A program made the translations under genes and the position numbers. A DNA stretch of 64,000 bases from Terfezia claveryi (taxonomy: Eukaryota; Ascomycota; Pezizomycetes; Pezizales; Pezizaceae), in the NCBI GenBank assembly GCA_015179025.1, contig WHUX01000007.1, positions 496,001 to 560,000 on the forward strand. The letters run 5' to 3'. The first letter of the stretch is position 1. Every line of letters begins with the position of its first letter. Under the pieces are notes generated by a model, which was given only the letters and a program-made list of their open reading frames with translations, searched no databases and was not told the origin of the DNA. Below are positions 35,621-48,291 of the stretch, in pieces.

Positions 35621-37208
35621 CAGTCTAACCTTGCTCTACCTACCTGACGACCAAAAATCTGGCCTTTTTTGTCCGGTAAAGCAAACCTACGGTATGAAAT
35701 AATACATACAAGGGTACGTCGTACAAGATAAAAGTTACTAAAGAAGGAAAATCTTTCAACTTCCGTATGTTTGAACATTAAGCTCGAGATTCATCAGCCA
35801 AAGATGTTGCGTGCAGGAAGAGAGAAGTACCAGATCTGTAAGAGGCTACAAGATCCCAAGCATGTGAAGGAGAATGAGTGAATTTGGAAAACATTTCTTA
35901 GTCTCAGAGGTATTCTTAGTCTCGGAGATATGAAGTGTATGTTGGTAAAGATACTAATATAAAGCAGGGTTTGAGCTGTAGCAATATCAGCGTTGTCAGA
36001 CATCTTATGTGATAGTAAGAAATGGCTTGAGGTTGATTTTACAGCAGGTGATTCAAATGGAAGAGCATTATCTAGCTGAGTGAGTTGATCGTGCAAATTA
36101 AAAGCATATTAGTATCAATGATTTCGTCTTACGTGCAACAACTGAGACACTCATAGCTAAGCTTGAAGCCTTTCCATCTCATTCTGAGCATTATTTATAT
36201 TTTGAAATATGGTAAGAGACCGACATGCATTGAGATGCAAAGAGAATGAAGCTTTATTGTCAGGCATGCGAGATGATCTACGGGGTCGGGTTGATTCTTT
36301 TGCTTTGCGTCAATTGCGATGGGTGGACCTTACAATAAGTTTTCTCAGTCTTATGCCAGTTTTCTATGTGATAATATGTCCATTGAGTATGCTAAGTCAT
36401 CAAACCGGCATAAGCTTCTATAGAGAGCGGTATCCTCTACCGAGGGGCTTGTGCCAACCAGACTAGGAAGGTATACGTGGGTGGAAAAAGTAAAAGACTC
36501 GGATTTCGGTCTTTCTTACAGTTAATGCCGATGGTACCGGCAGAAACCTATAGTTATATGCCATGCCTTGTTTCCGAGCTGTCAACAAAGACAAGCTAGC
36601 TGTAGTTTATTAAACACAACCGCAAAGTTTGGAGGTATTTGGTATGAGTAAGGATCTAACTCAATTGAATACTACTATGAAGAATGAAGGGCGGCGCATA
36701 CCCTTGATGATCGATAATTGTCTATCAGTGATAATCCTCCGCCTAATTCACCACCAAATGATTATGACGGCCCTCCACTCCTCCAACTACTCTTGAGGCT
36801 CTACATGCACTGACGACCTTGACCAAATACTTTGAAGCACTGCCGGTATCCTCCCTTCAGCATCCTACTACCATGCGCAATACATTTGAAGTTTCGGACA
36901 TAGTTTCTAGCATTCGGACCATTGCACTTTCTCTCAAAAGTTACCAACTGAACAACCGACAGCAGCCGACTTTGCAAGGATGGCTTCAATCAGGCTCCAG
37001 CTCGTAATTGTTGTTTGAAGTGGAGAAGACAGGACGTTTTTTTTTTTTTTTTTTTCTTTTTTCGCATGTATCTAATTAGGTATTCCGTTATAGCAAGGGT
37101 TTAGATATGTAGATGGTAGCAAAACTCCATTAGAGCAAGGGTAATTTAGGTAAAAAGTAACGTATTTTGGTGGCGGGCCTCGAGGTCCGGTATAGCAAGG
37201 TTAGACTG
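35621..37208. mobile_element. pogo/Tigger-like Tc1/mariner transposon, degenerate
   Basis: The left end CAGTCTAACCTTGCTCTACC (35621-35640) and the right end, read on the other strand, CAGTCTAACCTTGCTATACC, form terminal inverted repeats with one mismatch in 20. Both ends abut TA (35619-35620 and 37209-37210), the Tc1/mariner target duplication. Sub-terminal AGCAAGG copies at the right end (near 37,090, 37,135 and 37,195) are of the kind seen in Tigger elements. Length 1588 bp. The interior has only one recognisable coding remnant, near the right end, and a copy of the dispersed motif GCCAACCAGACTA at 36,453-36,465, so it is decayed or partly replaced. Confidence 0.8.
36768..37007 (+). pseudogene. 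Possible C-terminus of a pogo-type transposase
   Basis: The frame 36768-37007 reads PSTPPTTLEALHALTTLTKY and ends QPTLQGWLQSGSSS plus stop. A repeated EAL..L helix and a final QPTL hydrophobic tail resemble the C-termini of Tigger/pogo transposases, and the position just inside the right inverted repeat fits. The catalytic DDE region is not recognisable upstream. Assignment rests mainly on position. Confidence 0.4.
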
Positions 37209-37210
37209 TA

Positions 37211-38838
37211 TGTATAGGGTAGGAAGTTCTTCCTAAAACCCCAGGGCTGATTCCTACGTCTCTGCTACAAGCCTCTTGGCCAAAGGGAGATAAAACTTCG
37301 TTCGTTGGGGAGAGCTTGCGTACTAGTAGGCAAGTTATTCTAACTTATGGTGAGGGAGCGCATCCTGCTCTATCGGATTCTCCCACCTTACGTTGTTCCC
37401 TGCCCCTTCCCCCTTACATACATAATATAAAAGAAACAAAAAGGGAAATATGTGCAACTCCTGAATCCGCCGACGACAATTGGAAGGACTTCTTGTGACA
37501 TACCGGTACTCAAAGGAGAGTTTATGCCAACCAGACTAGTGACGTACGCCTCTCCGCTTCTGCATACCTTTGTACGACGGGCGGCAGACTGTGTCATGCG
37601 GGGATTTCCGGTGGCAGCATAACTCCGCGGCAGCTCACAGGGTTGGAGTCCGTGTAAAGAAATACCTATGTAAGTCACTAGGTACAGAATATGGGTACGG
37701 TACTTACTCCAGTTACGGTACTCCGACCACAAGCACTTGTAAATCGTTATATAAGGGCGGTTTGCATGATTATACTGTACATGTATGGACTACAGTTGTC
37801 TAATAACCTAAGTCACTCAACGAGGAATTGGATATTTATATTATAATCTATATTTATTGCACAGCAACCTAGGTAGTTAGTTTGACGGCACTTCCCGCCA
37901 TCTTACGCCCCGGCGATTGATCGCCATCATGCTAAATCTCACGAACAAAGCTTAGGTAATGTACCTACCGCCCGGGATCTGCTGCCATGCATTTTTTCTC
38001 CTGCGTTTCAGGATGCTTGCGTCTTAGTTTCCAGAAGCCTGCATCTCGGCGCTTTACCCTCAGAACGTATACGTAGCCTGTCGATGATATGGATTTCAAG
38101 GGGCAGCTTGTTTGAGTGGGTTATTCCTATCTACTGCAATTTCAGCTTCTTTCAGACTTCCTTATCCTCTTTCCTCTCTGGATTCACGATTTCTTTGTCG
38201 GTTTGGGTTTTTTGTCACCTTATCACCAGTGTCGACAACGAACTCTCGAATCCTCGGTCGACGACATCTTGCTCAGTGGGCGACAGGGTGTGTTTTTGTA
38301 GTTATCAGTTCGAGTACAAGTTTATAGTCACGTCGAGGCTTCAGACGACCCTGCCGGCGATTGCGAGGCGAGGACGGCCAACTGCATCTGTTTGTTACCA
38401 GTCATTTCCAAATTCCTAGTCTCAGTGAACTGTCCAATCCGGCATACCGTACCGTCACGTTGTGTGTCTCGCCCCACGATCCAACACTGAGGACGAATCA
38501 TTAAAGAGCGTTGCTCCTGAACCGTTTTACCTTCTGCGCAACTACAAATAATACAAATAGGCCAGGAGGAGAGAGAGCATAGAGTTCATTTTACAGCAGC
38601 ACCAATCTGGTCCTGAGCAACTGCTTCTAGATTGCACTCCCGCTATAGCCTGCGACCTTTTCGGATTAGAATCTCGATTCTTTTTTTTTTTTGGTGGGGG
38701 GCCCTGGGAAGTATCTGGTGTTCGATTAGTCCTTTCGAATCTAATTCACAGGAGACGATATATATACAATCGATAATCTAATACTTAGGGCTCTGTGGAA
38801 GTTGTGATGCAATTGCATCTCCCCCAAGTCTAGCAGCC
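37211..38838. other. Intergenic, upstream of the OCH1-like gene
   Basis: Contains a copy of the dispersed motif TGCCAACCAGACTAG at 37,525-37,539 and a T-run at 38,682-38,693. No coding region seen. The last few hundred bases are the probable OCH1-like promoter and leader. Confidence 0.45.
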
Positions 38839-40206
38839 ATGTTCAGCCCACGCAAAGCACTCATATTAGTTGTGTTTATAGTTTTGTGCTTTTTCTTCCT
38901 ATACCCCAGGGATGTCGACTCCCCAAAACCTAAAACGATGCCACCGACTCCAGTGACGAAATCCAAGATGACTATGACCCCAGATCAACAATCCGAGGCT
39001 ATAGTTGCAGAGTCGAAGCCAAAGCCGGTCCCCGTTGTCCGTGGATCCTCTCAGTCGCAACAACGTCTCACCATCGATAGGCTTCAAAAGTTACCTTTAA
39101 GGGATCAGCTTGAATACCAATTTCCATATGTCGTGGAGGCAAAGTTCCCCGCTTTCATTTGGCAAACGTGGAAATATACCCCAGCGAGCACAAAGTTTGA
39201 TGAGAAGTTCAGGGGGCCAGAGGCGAGCTGGACGGAGAAACACCCTACGTTTGTACACGAGGTAGGCATGGAGATCCTAGGGATATACCGTGGTGCTTGC
39301 TGGCGTCATGTATGTAGAATAGGGAGGTCTAACATTTATGGCGTTTAGGTCATCACGGATCAAGTTGCAGGCCATCTGATCAGGCATCTCTACGGAGCAA
39401 TACCAGCTGTGCTTGAAGCTTACCAGGCCCTTCCCCTTAATATCCTGAAAGCGGATTTCTTCCGCTACCTAATCCTTCTTGCACGTGGAGGTGTCTACTC
39501 TGATATTGACACCAGCGCACTCAAACCAGCTACTGAATGGCTTCCGCACACATTCAAGCCCAACCAAGTTGGCCTTGTCATTGGTATCGAAGCTGACCCA
39601 GACCGCCCCGACTGGAAGGCCTGGTACTCTCGTAGAATACAATTCTGCCAGTGGACCATCCAGAGTAAGCCGGGGCATCCAGTATTGAGGGAGATTATAG
39701 TCAACATCACCGAATCTACACTCAAGTTAAAGAAGGCTGGGAAGCTACATATCAAGGCTAAGAATGTGGTAGAGTTCACGGGACCTGCAGTATGGACAGA
39801 TATCATATTTGACTTTTTTAATAATCCGAAATATTACGATAGGGGCGAGGATGGGCATGAGATTGATTGGAGGGTATTTGCAGGGATGAAGAGGCCGAAG
39901 CAGGTGGGCGACGTGGTGGTTTTACCGCTTACGAGCTTTAGTCCTGGAGTTGGGCAAATGGGTTCCATGGAAGTGGGCGATCCACAGGCGTTTGTGTTTC
40001 ATAATTTTGAAGGTAGGTTGGGATCTTGACATATATTAAAGGAAGGTGGGAATTGACTAAAAATTACTTGCGTAGGCTCGTGGAAACCGGAAAGTGAACG
40101 GCATATTGTGCCAGAAGCGGATAGGCTGAGGAGGGAAAAGGAGGAGAAGGAGAAGCAAGAGGAGGAAAAGAAGAAGAAGGCAAAGGGACAGGAAGGGAAG
40201 CGATGA
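38839..40206 (+). CDS. OCH1: Och1-type alpha-1,6-mannosyltransferase (GT32)
   Basis: Three exons (38839-39261, 39349-40012, 40076-40206) give 405 residues. It is a type II Golgi protein: membrane anchor at about residues 8-24 (LILVVFIVLCFFFLYP), a Pro/Ser stem, then the glycosyltransferase 32 domain. Signature stretches are FPAFIWQTWKYTP, LPLNILKADFFRYLILLARG, and the metal-binding DXD in GVYSDIDTSALKP (D193, D195), followed by FTGPAVWTDIIFDFF and FVFHNFEGSWKPE. Och1 starts the outer chain of N-glycans; Hoc1 is a paralogue with the same fold, so either could be meant. The last exon adds a highly charged Lys/Glu tail not needed for catalysis. Confidence 0.88.
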
Positions 40207-40367
40207 TGATGACGATGCTGAAAGTACTCTCTGATTCTTTTTTTTTTTTTTTTACCAGTCTACGCTCGTGGAGGCGGTTATGGGCATATCATTCCCTGTT
40301 TTTCTCATTCTGTAGAAGCCTTTCTTTTGCAGTTCTTGTCGTATAAAATGGTCACTTCGTCCTTTAT

Positions 40368-40592
40368 TGTTATTCGTTATTCTTCATTCTTCATTCTTCA
40401 TTCCTCATTCTTCATTCTTCATTCCTCATTCTTCATTCTTCATTCTTCATTCCTCATTCTTCATTCTTCATTCCTCATTCTTCATTCTTCATTCTTCATT
40501 CCTCATTCTTCATTTTTTATTCTTCATTCTTCATTTTTCATTTTTCATTCTTCATTCTTCATTTTTCATTCTTGATTCTTCATTCTTCATCT
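40368..40592. repeat. TTCATTC-type minisatellite
   Basis: A run of ATTCTTCATTC(CTC) units of 7-8 bp with small variants, about 220 bp, just downstream of the OCH1-like gene. Open frames across it in two frames (rich in HSSF) are a by-product of the repeat. Confidence 0.9.
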
Positions 40593-41432
40593 TTGGTTTC
40601 TCTTTTTGTGGTTTTTATTCGAGCGGTTGGAGCTTTATCTGTCCAACCGATGACATCATATAAAAGTAGCCGCCTTGTATGGCGGTACAGTCTTGGGTAG
40701 CAGAGAGGTGTGGTGGTCTATATACATAGAAGTATCCGGCTCCCACCCCGGGAAGTGTATCTAGAATATTGCTTTTAGACTGGACAGAATCGGCGGGGTT
40801 TGGGAATTTATCGTGAGCGGCTGTGTTGTTTTCTTACATGCGTGCAGTACTGCGTAATGTAGGCTTGGGCATCGTGATCAACCTTAGTGACTTACAGGCA
40901 TTAGAATCTCCGGGTAACAGAACTCAGAAGCGGACATCTACCCGGAGATTTGTAGTTATATTAAATAGATCACAGATCACTTTTAGGCTAACCAACAGCT
41001 AGCAATCGTATCTAACACACATTAAAGCTAGAAGTTAGGGTTAATATAATTATACTGAATACGTTTTAGTAGCGGACTTCTGTGCCCTGGAGTATATCTC
41101 TCCAATTCAGTGCCGAAATTTTTCTTTGTTAATTTTGCTATAAAAAGTTTACAAATGTGCAAGATTACTATATCCCAGTGCCCCTTTGTTCACAGGTCTC
41201 TGAACCCCTCCTGCCCGCAGTTCTTGCTGCAATTAGCAGGAGGAATATATATATATAATATCAGAACAGTTTTATAATTAATTACTCTAAGGCTCCTTAT
41301 CATTATTGCAGCACCAATAAACTCATGTGCAAAAATGTGTGGGCCCCTTATGTACTAAGTCATGCGTAGGATCAGGGAAGTGAGCTACTTTATACAAAAC
41401 ATATCTGGGTACACGAGGAAGGTTGGGGATAA
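40593..41432. other. Intergenic, no gene seen
   Basis: AT-rich sequence between the minisatellite and the first TGTTCTGG-ended element. Confidence 0.4.
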
Positions 41433-41436
41433 TATA

Positions 41437-42460
41437 TGTTCTGGGCCGCTCTAGGGCGGCATACCCACTATGCCGGTCGCGGGCAATTAATATAATTCCT
41501 CAAATTGGTAAATGTGAATCGAACAAAAACATTCTGCTACACTCAAAAAAACACCCCATGAAGTCATTTTTGACCACCCCATCCATAACACCACATACCC
41601 TTCCTGTTGATTACTGGTAGTGGGAGATGGCGGACATTGAACAAGGGGAGAATTCCGGAAAAAATTATCTCAAGCCCTTCAATGCTTGTGTAGTTAACAG
41701 TTCTTCCCCTTCATCTCTAGAATAGAGACGAGGATACTGAGTTTATTGCTACTGTAGAAATCTGCAACATTTCCTATGCAATAGGTATTTGATAAATTAG
41801 TTTCTTATCTACGGGGTTCTTATCCATTGGGGGTTCCAATAGACGGGGCCTTATGGTTTAGGTTATATAGTCCATCTTTGTGCTGAATATCGATCGATGC
41901 GCTATGTGGAATTCAGTGAAGTTTGGAGCAATCATAATCATAATATTTTTTTTGTCTACATCTTGACATGATTTCTTTTTACTTTCTATAAAAAATCCCC
42001 AGTTATTTCTTAGTTATAGGATCCAAGTAAAGTGCAAAATGGTACTTTCTTAATCGCAGGTACTTACTTATATAAATATTGCTAAGGTACTTCAATTCCC
42101 CTCGATTTTTTTAAAACCAAAACGAAGCAGGTTCTACCTAGAAGTATACAATAGGTAGTTGCTGTTTTACAGAGTTTATGGGAAATCAAATGGCACGATG
42201 CTACAACAAACATTATATTTTTGTAGTTGTGATATGGTATGGCCAAACCTGATAATAAAGGGCTATATGCGAAGCTATTTCAAAATCATATAGCCTGAAT
42301 CTATTGCAGTTGCTGGGATAGCTCCTGCTAGGTATACCGTTATCGATTCTTTTTTTTTTGGGGGGGGGGGTAAATCAGTAATCGTAAACCTTTATCAATA
42401 CAAGTGCATTATATACCAAATTGAGTAATTATTTAAAATGCCCGTGAGCAGCCCAGAACA
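41437..42460. mobile_element. Non-autonomous element with TGTTCTGG...CCAGAACA ends
   Basis: The left end TGTTCTGGGCCGCTC and the right end, on the other strand, TGTTCTGGGCTGCTCACGGG, are inverted copies. TATA flanks both sides (41433-41436 and 42461-42464), a possible 4-bp target duplication. The 1024-bp interior is AT-rich with no long frame. The same termini bound the element at 56,999-58,335, which still codes for an integrase-like C-terminus, so this copy is probably its deletion derivative. A G/T homopolymer (42,350-42,370) lies inside. Confidence 0.65.
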
Positions 42461-42500
42461 TATATAATCACAAATTGAGAGAGTTTACGAATAGTATTAC

Positions 42501-42964
42501 TGTAACAACCGTGTGTTCAGTTGTCATCACCTGCGATCGTAGGTAATGGGTTATTGTATTATCATTACCTTGCTTGGCTTCCGAGATAGGGAAGCTTATT
42601 TCCCCCATTGCCCTGACCGAGTTATGTATATATAGAGCCTGTCCCTCGTACTGTCGTTGGATCCCCATCCAACGTCTTGTATATCCAATACAGGGCCTTG
42701 CTTCTCTCCACGTTGATGCATCTCCCTTGTGCACCTCCTTGTCTTGCCTCGTCTCTGCAGCCCAGCTGCCTCCCTTGACATACGCGGCAACTGCTTCTGC
42801 GTGTCTCGTGTCCCTTGCCCTCTGCCTCTCTTGCCTTTTGCTCTTGCCTCCCATCTCAGCCTCCCCCTGGTTACACACGTAGCGTTCCTACGTGTGTGTT
42901 ATCCTAGCCTTGCCCTTGCCGCGGTGTACCCCTTGGTCGCCTTGCCTCCAGAGCCGTCGTTACA
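42501..42964 (+). repeat. 5' LTR of the gypsy element
   Basis: Starts TGTAACAACC and ends CGTTACA. A TATATATAG promoter box lies at about 42,627-42,635. Equal in length to the 3' LTR. Confidence 0.95.
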
Positions 42965-43003
42965 CTACGTTGGATCGCCCTGACCAACTGGTACGTCCAC
43001 ATT

Positions 43004-44176
43004 ATGGCAAGTCAAGAAACCACTCCTACGCTTCCAGGAGCTAGGTTCCAAGCCTGGCAAGCACTGCCAATCCCAAAAAATCAGACCGACTTCGATAACT
43101 ATCGCAACACCATCATCGACATTTACCTCGCTGTGGACACCATGGGGTTGCAACTAGAAGCAGCCATGCGTAAAGCCCAACAGAAACTGGCCAGAGCCGA
43201 AGATGAAATCACAATACTCACAGAGGACCTTACATCCTGCCAGAAGGACTTAGCCAATGAAAAGAGGACTGTCCAAACCCTAACCAGGGCCCTGGACACC
43301 ATAAACCCTGGGAATCAGGCACCTCAGGCCCCCAAAACACAGGACCTTCCCACTCCACCGAAATTCAAGGGCGAAAGGTCCCGCCTCAAACCTTGGACGA
43401 ACTCGATCAATATCAAGCTAAATGGGGACGCCGCAAAGTTCCCCACCATCCAACACCGCTTGGCCTACGTGTACGGCCTACTGGAGGATAAAGCCTTGGA
43501 CCAAGTCCAACCATATGTCCAAGACTCTGGTATCAAGTTAGCAGATGTTCCTGCACTATTTGCTATCCTCGATCGGGCGTTTAGAGATCCAGACCCGGCA
43601 GGAACAGCAACCAGAGCCCTTCGGGCCCTAAGACAACAAGGCAATGACCTCTTGACATATGTGGCCGAATTCTCGAGGCTAGTGGCAGAGGTACCATGGA
43701 ACAACCAGGTAAAACTGGAACAGTTCGAAGAGGGCCTTAGTGTCGAGATCAAAAAGCACCTTATTCTGTCTCTAGCAAAAACTCTTGAGGAACTCATCGA
43801 CCTGGCCTCGCAGGTGGAACAAAGAACAGCCAGATTAGGGATGCAACAGGCCCGGAATCAACACCCTCAGCATCCATCACAGCCCCACCCCCAGAATCAG
43901 AATACTCAGAACCCACCTGACCCAGGTAAGGCAGCACACCCTTCCATGGTAGCTGGGGGAGCCACTCCAATGGACCTATCCTCAGGAAGACCCCGACTCA
44001 CTTAGGGGGAAAGGGATCGCCACCGTAACAATGGATTGTGCATCGCATGCAGCAAGGGGGACCACTTCATTGCGGCATGTCCCCTCCGCAAAAACTGATC
44101 CCTAGCCGCCCACGCCATATCCGAATCAAGGATTGAAGAGGTTGAAGAATCGGGAAAAGGGGAGTCCCTTACCTAG
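43004..44176 (+). pseudogene. gag of the gypsy element, broken
   Basis: The frame 43004-44005 codes for a 333-residue capsid-type protein: a coiled coil at about 50-100, then the retrotransposon gag core (KFKGERSRLKPWTNSINI, LTYVAEFSRLVAEVPWNN, QFEEGLSVEIKKHL) and a Gln/Pro-rich linker. A TAG at 44003 cuts it before the nucleocapsid zinc knuckle, which is still readable in frame (CIACSKGDHFIAAC, CX2CX4HX4C) and is followed by stops at 44096 and 44174. The first stop fits a CAG-to-TAG change. Confidence 0.88.
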
Positions 44177-44217
44177 TTACTGACACTAGCAAGAGACCTG
44201 CCCAGGGCCATTTATCT

Positions 44218-47200
44218 TTGTCTGCGTTTTCTTTGCCTGCACCTATGTCTGTTGATGAATCTCGCTTGTTTGGTGAGCATTTTGTAGTACTAATAACTGT
44301 TAAATTCAATAGTAAAACAGTGGTAACATCAGCTCTCATTGATTGTAGTGCTTCGGGAATTGTATTCATTGATCAGGCCTTCGTCAGTAAAAATTCCATA
44401 CCAACCTCGAAGTTAAAAACCCCCCGCCTTCTCGACGTCATTGATGGCCGCCCCATCTCTTCTGGGGCTATTACCGACCTCGCATGTCTGCCTAGTGCCA
44501 TTGGAGACCATTCGGAGGACCTCCCAATGTTTGTGACCAAACTAAAATATCCAATTGTGCTTGGGATCCCCTGGCTCAGAATGCACGATGTGTCAGTCAG
44601 CTTCGGCTCGTACTCCTTGCAATTCAATAGCCATTATTGCAGAAAAAACTATGGAGGTCCAAAAATCACCATCACGGGGCTATGCGCATTACCACCCCCG
44701 ATAATCCACCCAGCCCAGGTGGTACACCAGCCCGCATACATCAATGCTGTCCACTTCCCGGTTACCCCTGTCCCCCCTGTTCCCCTGGCGACCCCAAAAC
44801 CCCTGAACATTAGCTTTATCGGGGCAGGGGCTTTCGCTTACCTCACCAGGAGGCACAAGCTGAAGGCTCATGCTCTATCTATACACGAGGTTAACCTGGA
44901 AATCAACAAGATGCGGCCTAAGGAGGAGTGGAAGGCTATGGTCCCGGATGAATATCACGAGTTCATTGATCTGTTCTCGGAAAAGGCCACAGAGAAACTC
45001 GCACCACACCGACCATATGACCACACTATCCCACTAGTAGAAGGTAAAACCCCCCCCTATGGGCCTCTCTATAGAATGTCCCGGGTTGAGCTGGAAGCCC
45101 TGAAGAAATACTTAGAAGAAAACCTCAACAAGAGCTTCATTCGCCACAGCTCCTCACCAGTGGGTGCTCCAGTACTATTCGTGAAGAAATCGGACGGCTC
45201 CCTTCAGTTGTGTGTTGATTATCGTGGCCTGAACGAGATAACGGTCAAAAATAGGTACCCCCTACCCCTAATCCAGGAGACATTAGCCAGGCTCTCCAAG
45301 GCCAAGTGGTTCACCAAATTGGATTTGAGAGGGGCATACAACCTGGTACGGATCGCCAAGGGGGAGGAGTGGAAAACTGCCTTCCAAACTCGTTATGGCC
45401 ACTTTGAGTATAATGTTATGCCTTTTGGGTTGACTAATGCCCCGGCCTCTTTCCAGCACTTTATTAATGACACCCTGCGAGACTTTCTGGATGTGTTCTG
45501 CACAGCCTACCTTGACGATATCCTGATCTATTCGGATACCCTGGCAGAGCACAAAATCCATGTTCGTCAAGTGTTGGAGAAGCTGGAGCAAGCCAGATTA
45601 TACCTCAAGCCCGAGAAATGTGAGTTTCATGTGCAAGAGGTCAAGTATCTGGGGTTGATTATCACTACCAAAGGTATCAGGATGGATCCCACTAAGGTTA
45701 CCGCTGTCTAGGAATGGCAAATCCCAGCAAATCTCAAGGATGTCCAAGCCTTCTTGGGGTTCGCTAACTTTTACTGGCGGTTCATTCTAGGGTATTCGAA
45801 GATCGTAGCCCCCCTCACCGCCCTGACCAAGAAAGACCGGCGCTTCGACTGGAATCCAGAAGCCCAATCTGCCTTCCAGAACCTCAAGGAAGCTTTCTGC
45901 TCAGCACCGATTCTGGCCCATTTCGATCCGGACAGCGAATGTATTGTGGAGACTGATGCCTCTGACTATGTCTCCGTGGGAATCTTGTCTCAGTATGTCA
46001 ATGAGATCCTCCACCCAGTGGCATACTTCTCAAAAAAGCACTCTCCGGCTGAGTGTAATTATGAAATCTATGATAAAGAGTTAATGGCCATTGTGCGAGC
46101 ATTCGAGGAGTGAAGGCCACACCTGGAGTCAGCCAAGGGGATCATCGAAGTGCTATCCGATCATAAGAATCTTGAGTACTTTACCACCACTAAGCTGCTG
46201 AACCGACGGCAGGCTAGGTGGTCGGAGTTCTTATCTCGATTCAACTTCAAGATCAAGTATCGGCCTGGAAAAGCTGGGAGTAAGCTGGATGCACTGACCA
46301 GGAGATCAGGAGATCTCCCTAAAGGGGGGGATGAAAGGTTGAAGTACCAAAATCAGGTGGTACTGAAACCTGAAAATCTCGACCTGGCAGCCACTAGCCA
46401 TGCTGATGCTGATGCTGATGCTGATGCTGATGCTGATGCTGATGCTGATGCTGATGCTGATGCTGATGCTGATGCTGATGCTGATGCTGATGCTGATGCT
46501 GATGCTGATGCTGATGCTGATGCTGATGCTAATGCTGATGCTGATCTGATGCTGATGCTGATGCTGATGCTGATGCTGATGCTGATGCTGATGCTGATGC
46601 TGATGCTGATGCTGATGCTGATACTGATGCTGATGCTGATGCTAAAGCTAAAGTGAACCCAGGAGCAGATCTCCTTCTGCGGATACAACGGGCATATGTG
46701 GAGGACGACCTGGTTAAGGATATAATCGCTACAGTGGAGTCTGGACAGCGCCGTCACACCAAGATTTCCCTAGCCGAGTGCACTACTCAGAACGGCCTCC
46801 TATACCACCTAGATCGGCTCTATATACCTGAAGGAGAGCTGCGGATGCAGCTGATTAAGGAACACTATGATACCCTGGCTATAGGTCATCCTGGAGTAGC
46901 TAAAACATTAGAGCTGCTAGCTAGGCAATATACGTGGATTGACCAACGGAAGGAGGTGGAGCGGTACATACGGAATTGCCATGTCTACAAGCGTGCCAAA
47001 CCTACCTGCCATGCTCCATATGGTACCCTGAAGCCCCTGGAAGTCCCAGAACAACCCTAGCAACACCTGACTATGGACTTCGTTACTGGATTGCCGGAAG
47101 ACTCGGGATTCAACGCCATCTTGATGGTAGTGGATCAGTTAACGAAAATGAGGCATGTGATACCCTGTCGAGACACCTGCTCGGCCCCCGAATTGGCATC

Positions 47201-48131
47201 CCTCTACCTGGATAATGTCTTCCATTACCATGGCCTCCCAGCGTCGATTGTCTCAGACTGTGGCCCTCAGTTCGTCGCCGACTTCTGGAAAACATTCTGT
47301 GAGCTATTGGGTATTGAAGTACACCTGTCTATGGCATACCACCCTCAGACTGATGGCCAGTCAGAATGTATGAACGCCATCATGGAGCAATATCTGAGGG
47401 CGTACATCAATTACCAGCAGAATAACTGGGTTTCATTGCTGGCCACCTGCGAATTCTCCGCCAACAACCACTTCTCTGAGACCCTAAAGACCTCCCCATT
47501 CCTGGCCAATTATGGCTGGCACCCTCGGTTCGTAGACTCCCTGGCACCTCTGTGCAAGGCCAGGGAGAATGCCCCAGCTAAGGAGTTCGCCACGCAGATT
47601 TCTGAACTTCACTCTACCCTGAAAGCCGAGCTGGGATATGCACAAGCCAGGCAAGCTGAATATGCCAACAGATCACGACTGCCAGCCCCCAGATACCAGC
47701 CAGGAGACAAGGTGTGGCTCTCTAGTCGGCACTTCCGGACAGAACGACCTTCTCGTAAGCTGGATCATAAGTTCCTGGAGCCATATGAGGTATTAAGGAA
47801 TGTGGGCACTCACACCTACCGGTTGAAGTTCCCTAAAGATATCAAACGCCACTCGGTCATTCACGTCTCGGAGATCGAACCAGCCGCCAACGATCCCCTT
47901 CCTGGGCAAAAGCACCCCCCACCACCTCCTGTAGTGATTACAGGTGAAGAGGAGTGGAAGGTTGAGGAGGTACTGGACTCCAGAAAACACTATGGGTGAG
48001 TTCAGTATAAGGTCAAGTAGGTAGGGGACGAGGAGACTACCTGGCAACCCGCAGAGGACTTGGAGAATGTGCAGGATTTGGTTACCCTGTTCCACCAGCA
48101 ATACTCCAAGAAGCCTCGCCCAGTCGACTGA
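44218..48131 (+). pseudogene. pol of the gypsy element: protease, RT, RNase H, integrase, chromodomain, broken
   Basis: Protease is near 44,335 (LIDCSASGIVFID), where the usual D-S/T-G reads D-C-S, so the active site is lost. Reverse transcriptase follows: FVKKSDGSLQLCVDYRGLN, FTKLDLRGAYNLVRI and the YLDDILIYS catalytic box near 45,513. RNase H has ETDASDY and [21 protein letters not shown] repeat separates it from integrase (zinc-binding H...H...C with the last Cys read as Tyr; MDFVTGLP, SDCGPQF and GQSECMN carry the D,D,E triad). The C-terminal chromodomain starts EEEWKVEEVLDSRKHYG. Stops at 45709, 46111, 47058, 47997 and 48018 each replace a Gln, Arg or Trp. The natural end is TGA at 48129. 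Confidence 0.93.
46400..46646 (+). repeat. (GATGCT)n hexanucleotide repeat inside pol
   Basis: About 40 units coding for Asp-Ala repeats. One G is missing near 46,546, after which the same frame reads Leu-Met repeats; this shifts integrase by one base relative to reverse transcriptase. Confidence 0.95.
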
Positions 48132-48277
48132 GGTCGCGACTTTGTATCCTTGTTGTTTTTTCTGTTCTTGTTGTTGTTCGGAGTTGGGGTTCTTGTCCTT
48201 GCTCTTGTTGTTATTGTTTTCTATGTTGATTTTGCCGGTTATTGTGCCCAGGCCTCCTAGTCGCTGGAGCTCCAGCC

Positions 48278-48291
48278 TAAGGGGGGGATAG
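48278..48291 (+). other. Polypurine tract of the gypsy element
   Basis: AAGGGGGGGATAG directly before the 3' LTR, the expected plus-strand primer site. Confidence 0.75.

Noticed and set aside
40327..40663. Two overlapping open frames rich in HSSF
   Set aside because: They are produced by the TTCATTC minisatellite and have no start context or homology.
46353..46757. 134-codon minus-strand frame of Ser-Ala/Ser-Ile repeats
   Set aside because: Antisense shadow of the GATGCT repeat in pol.
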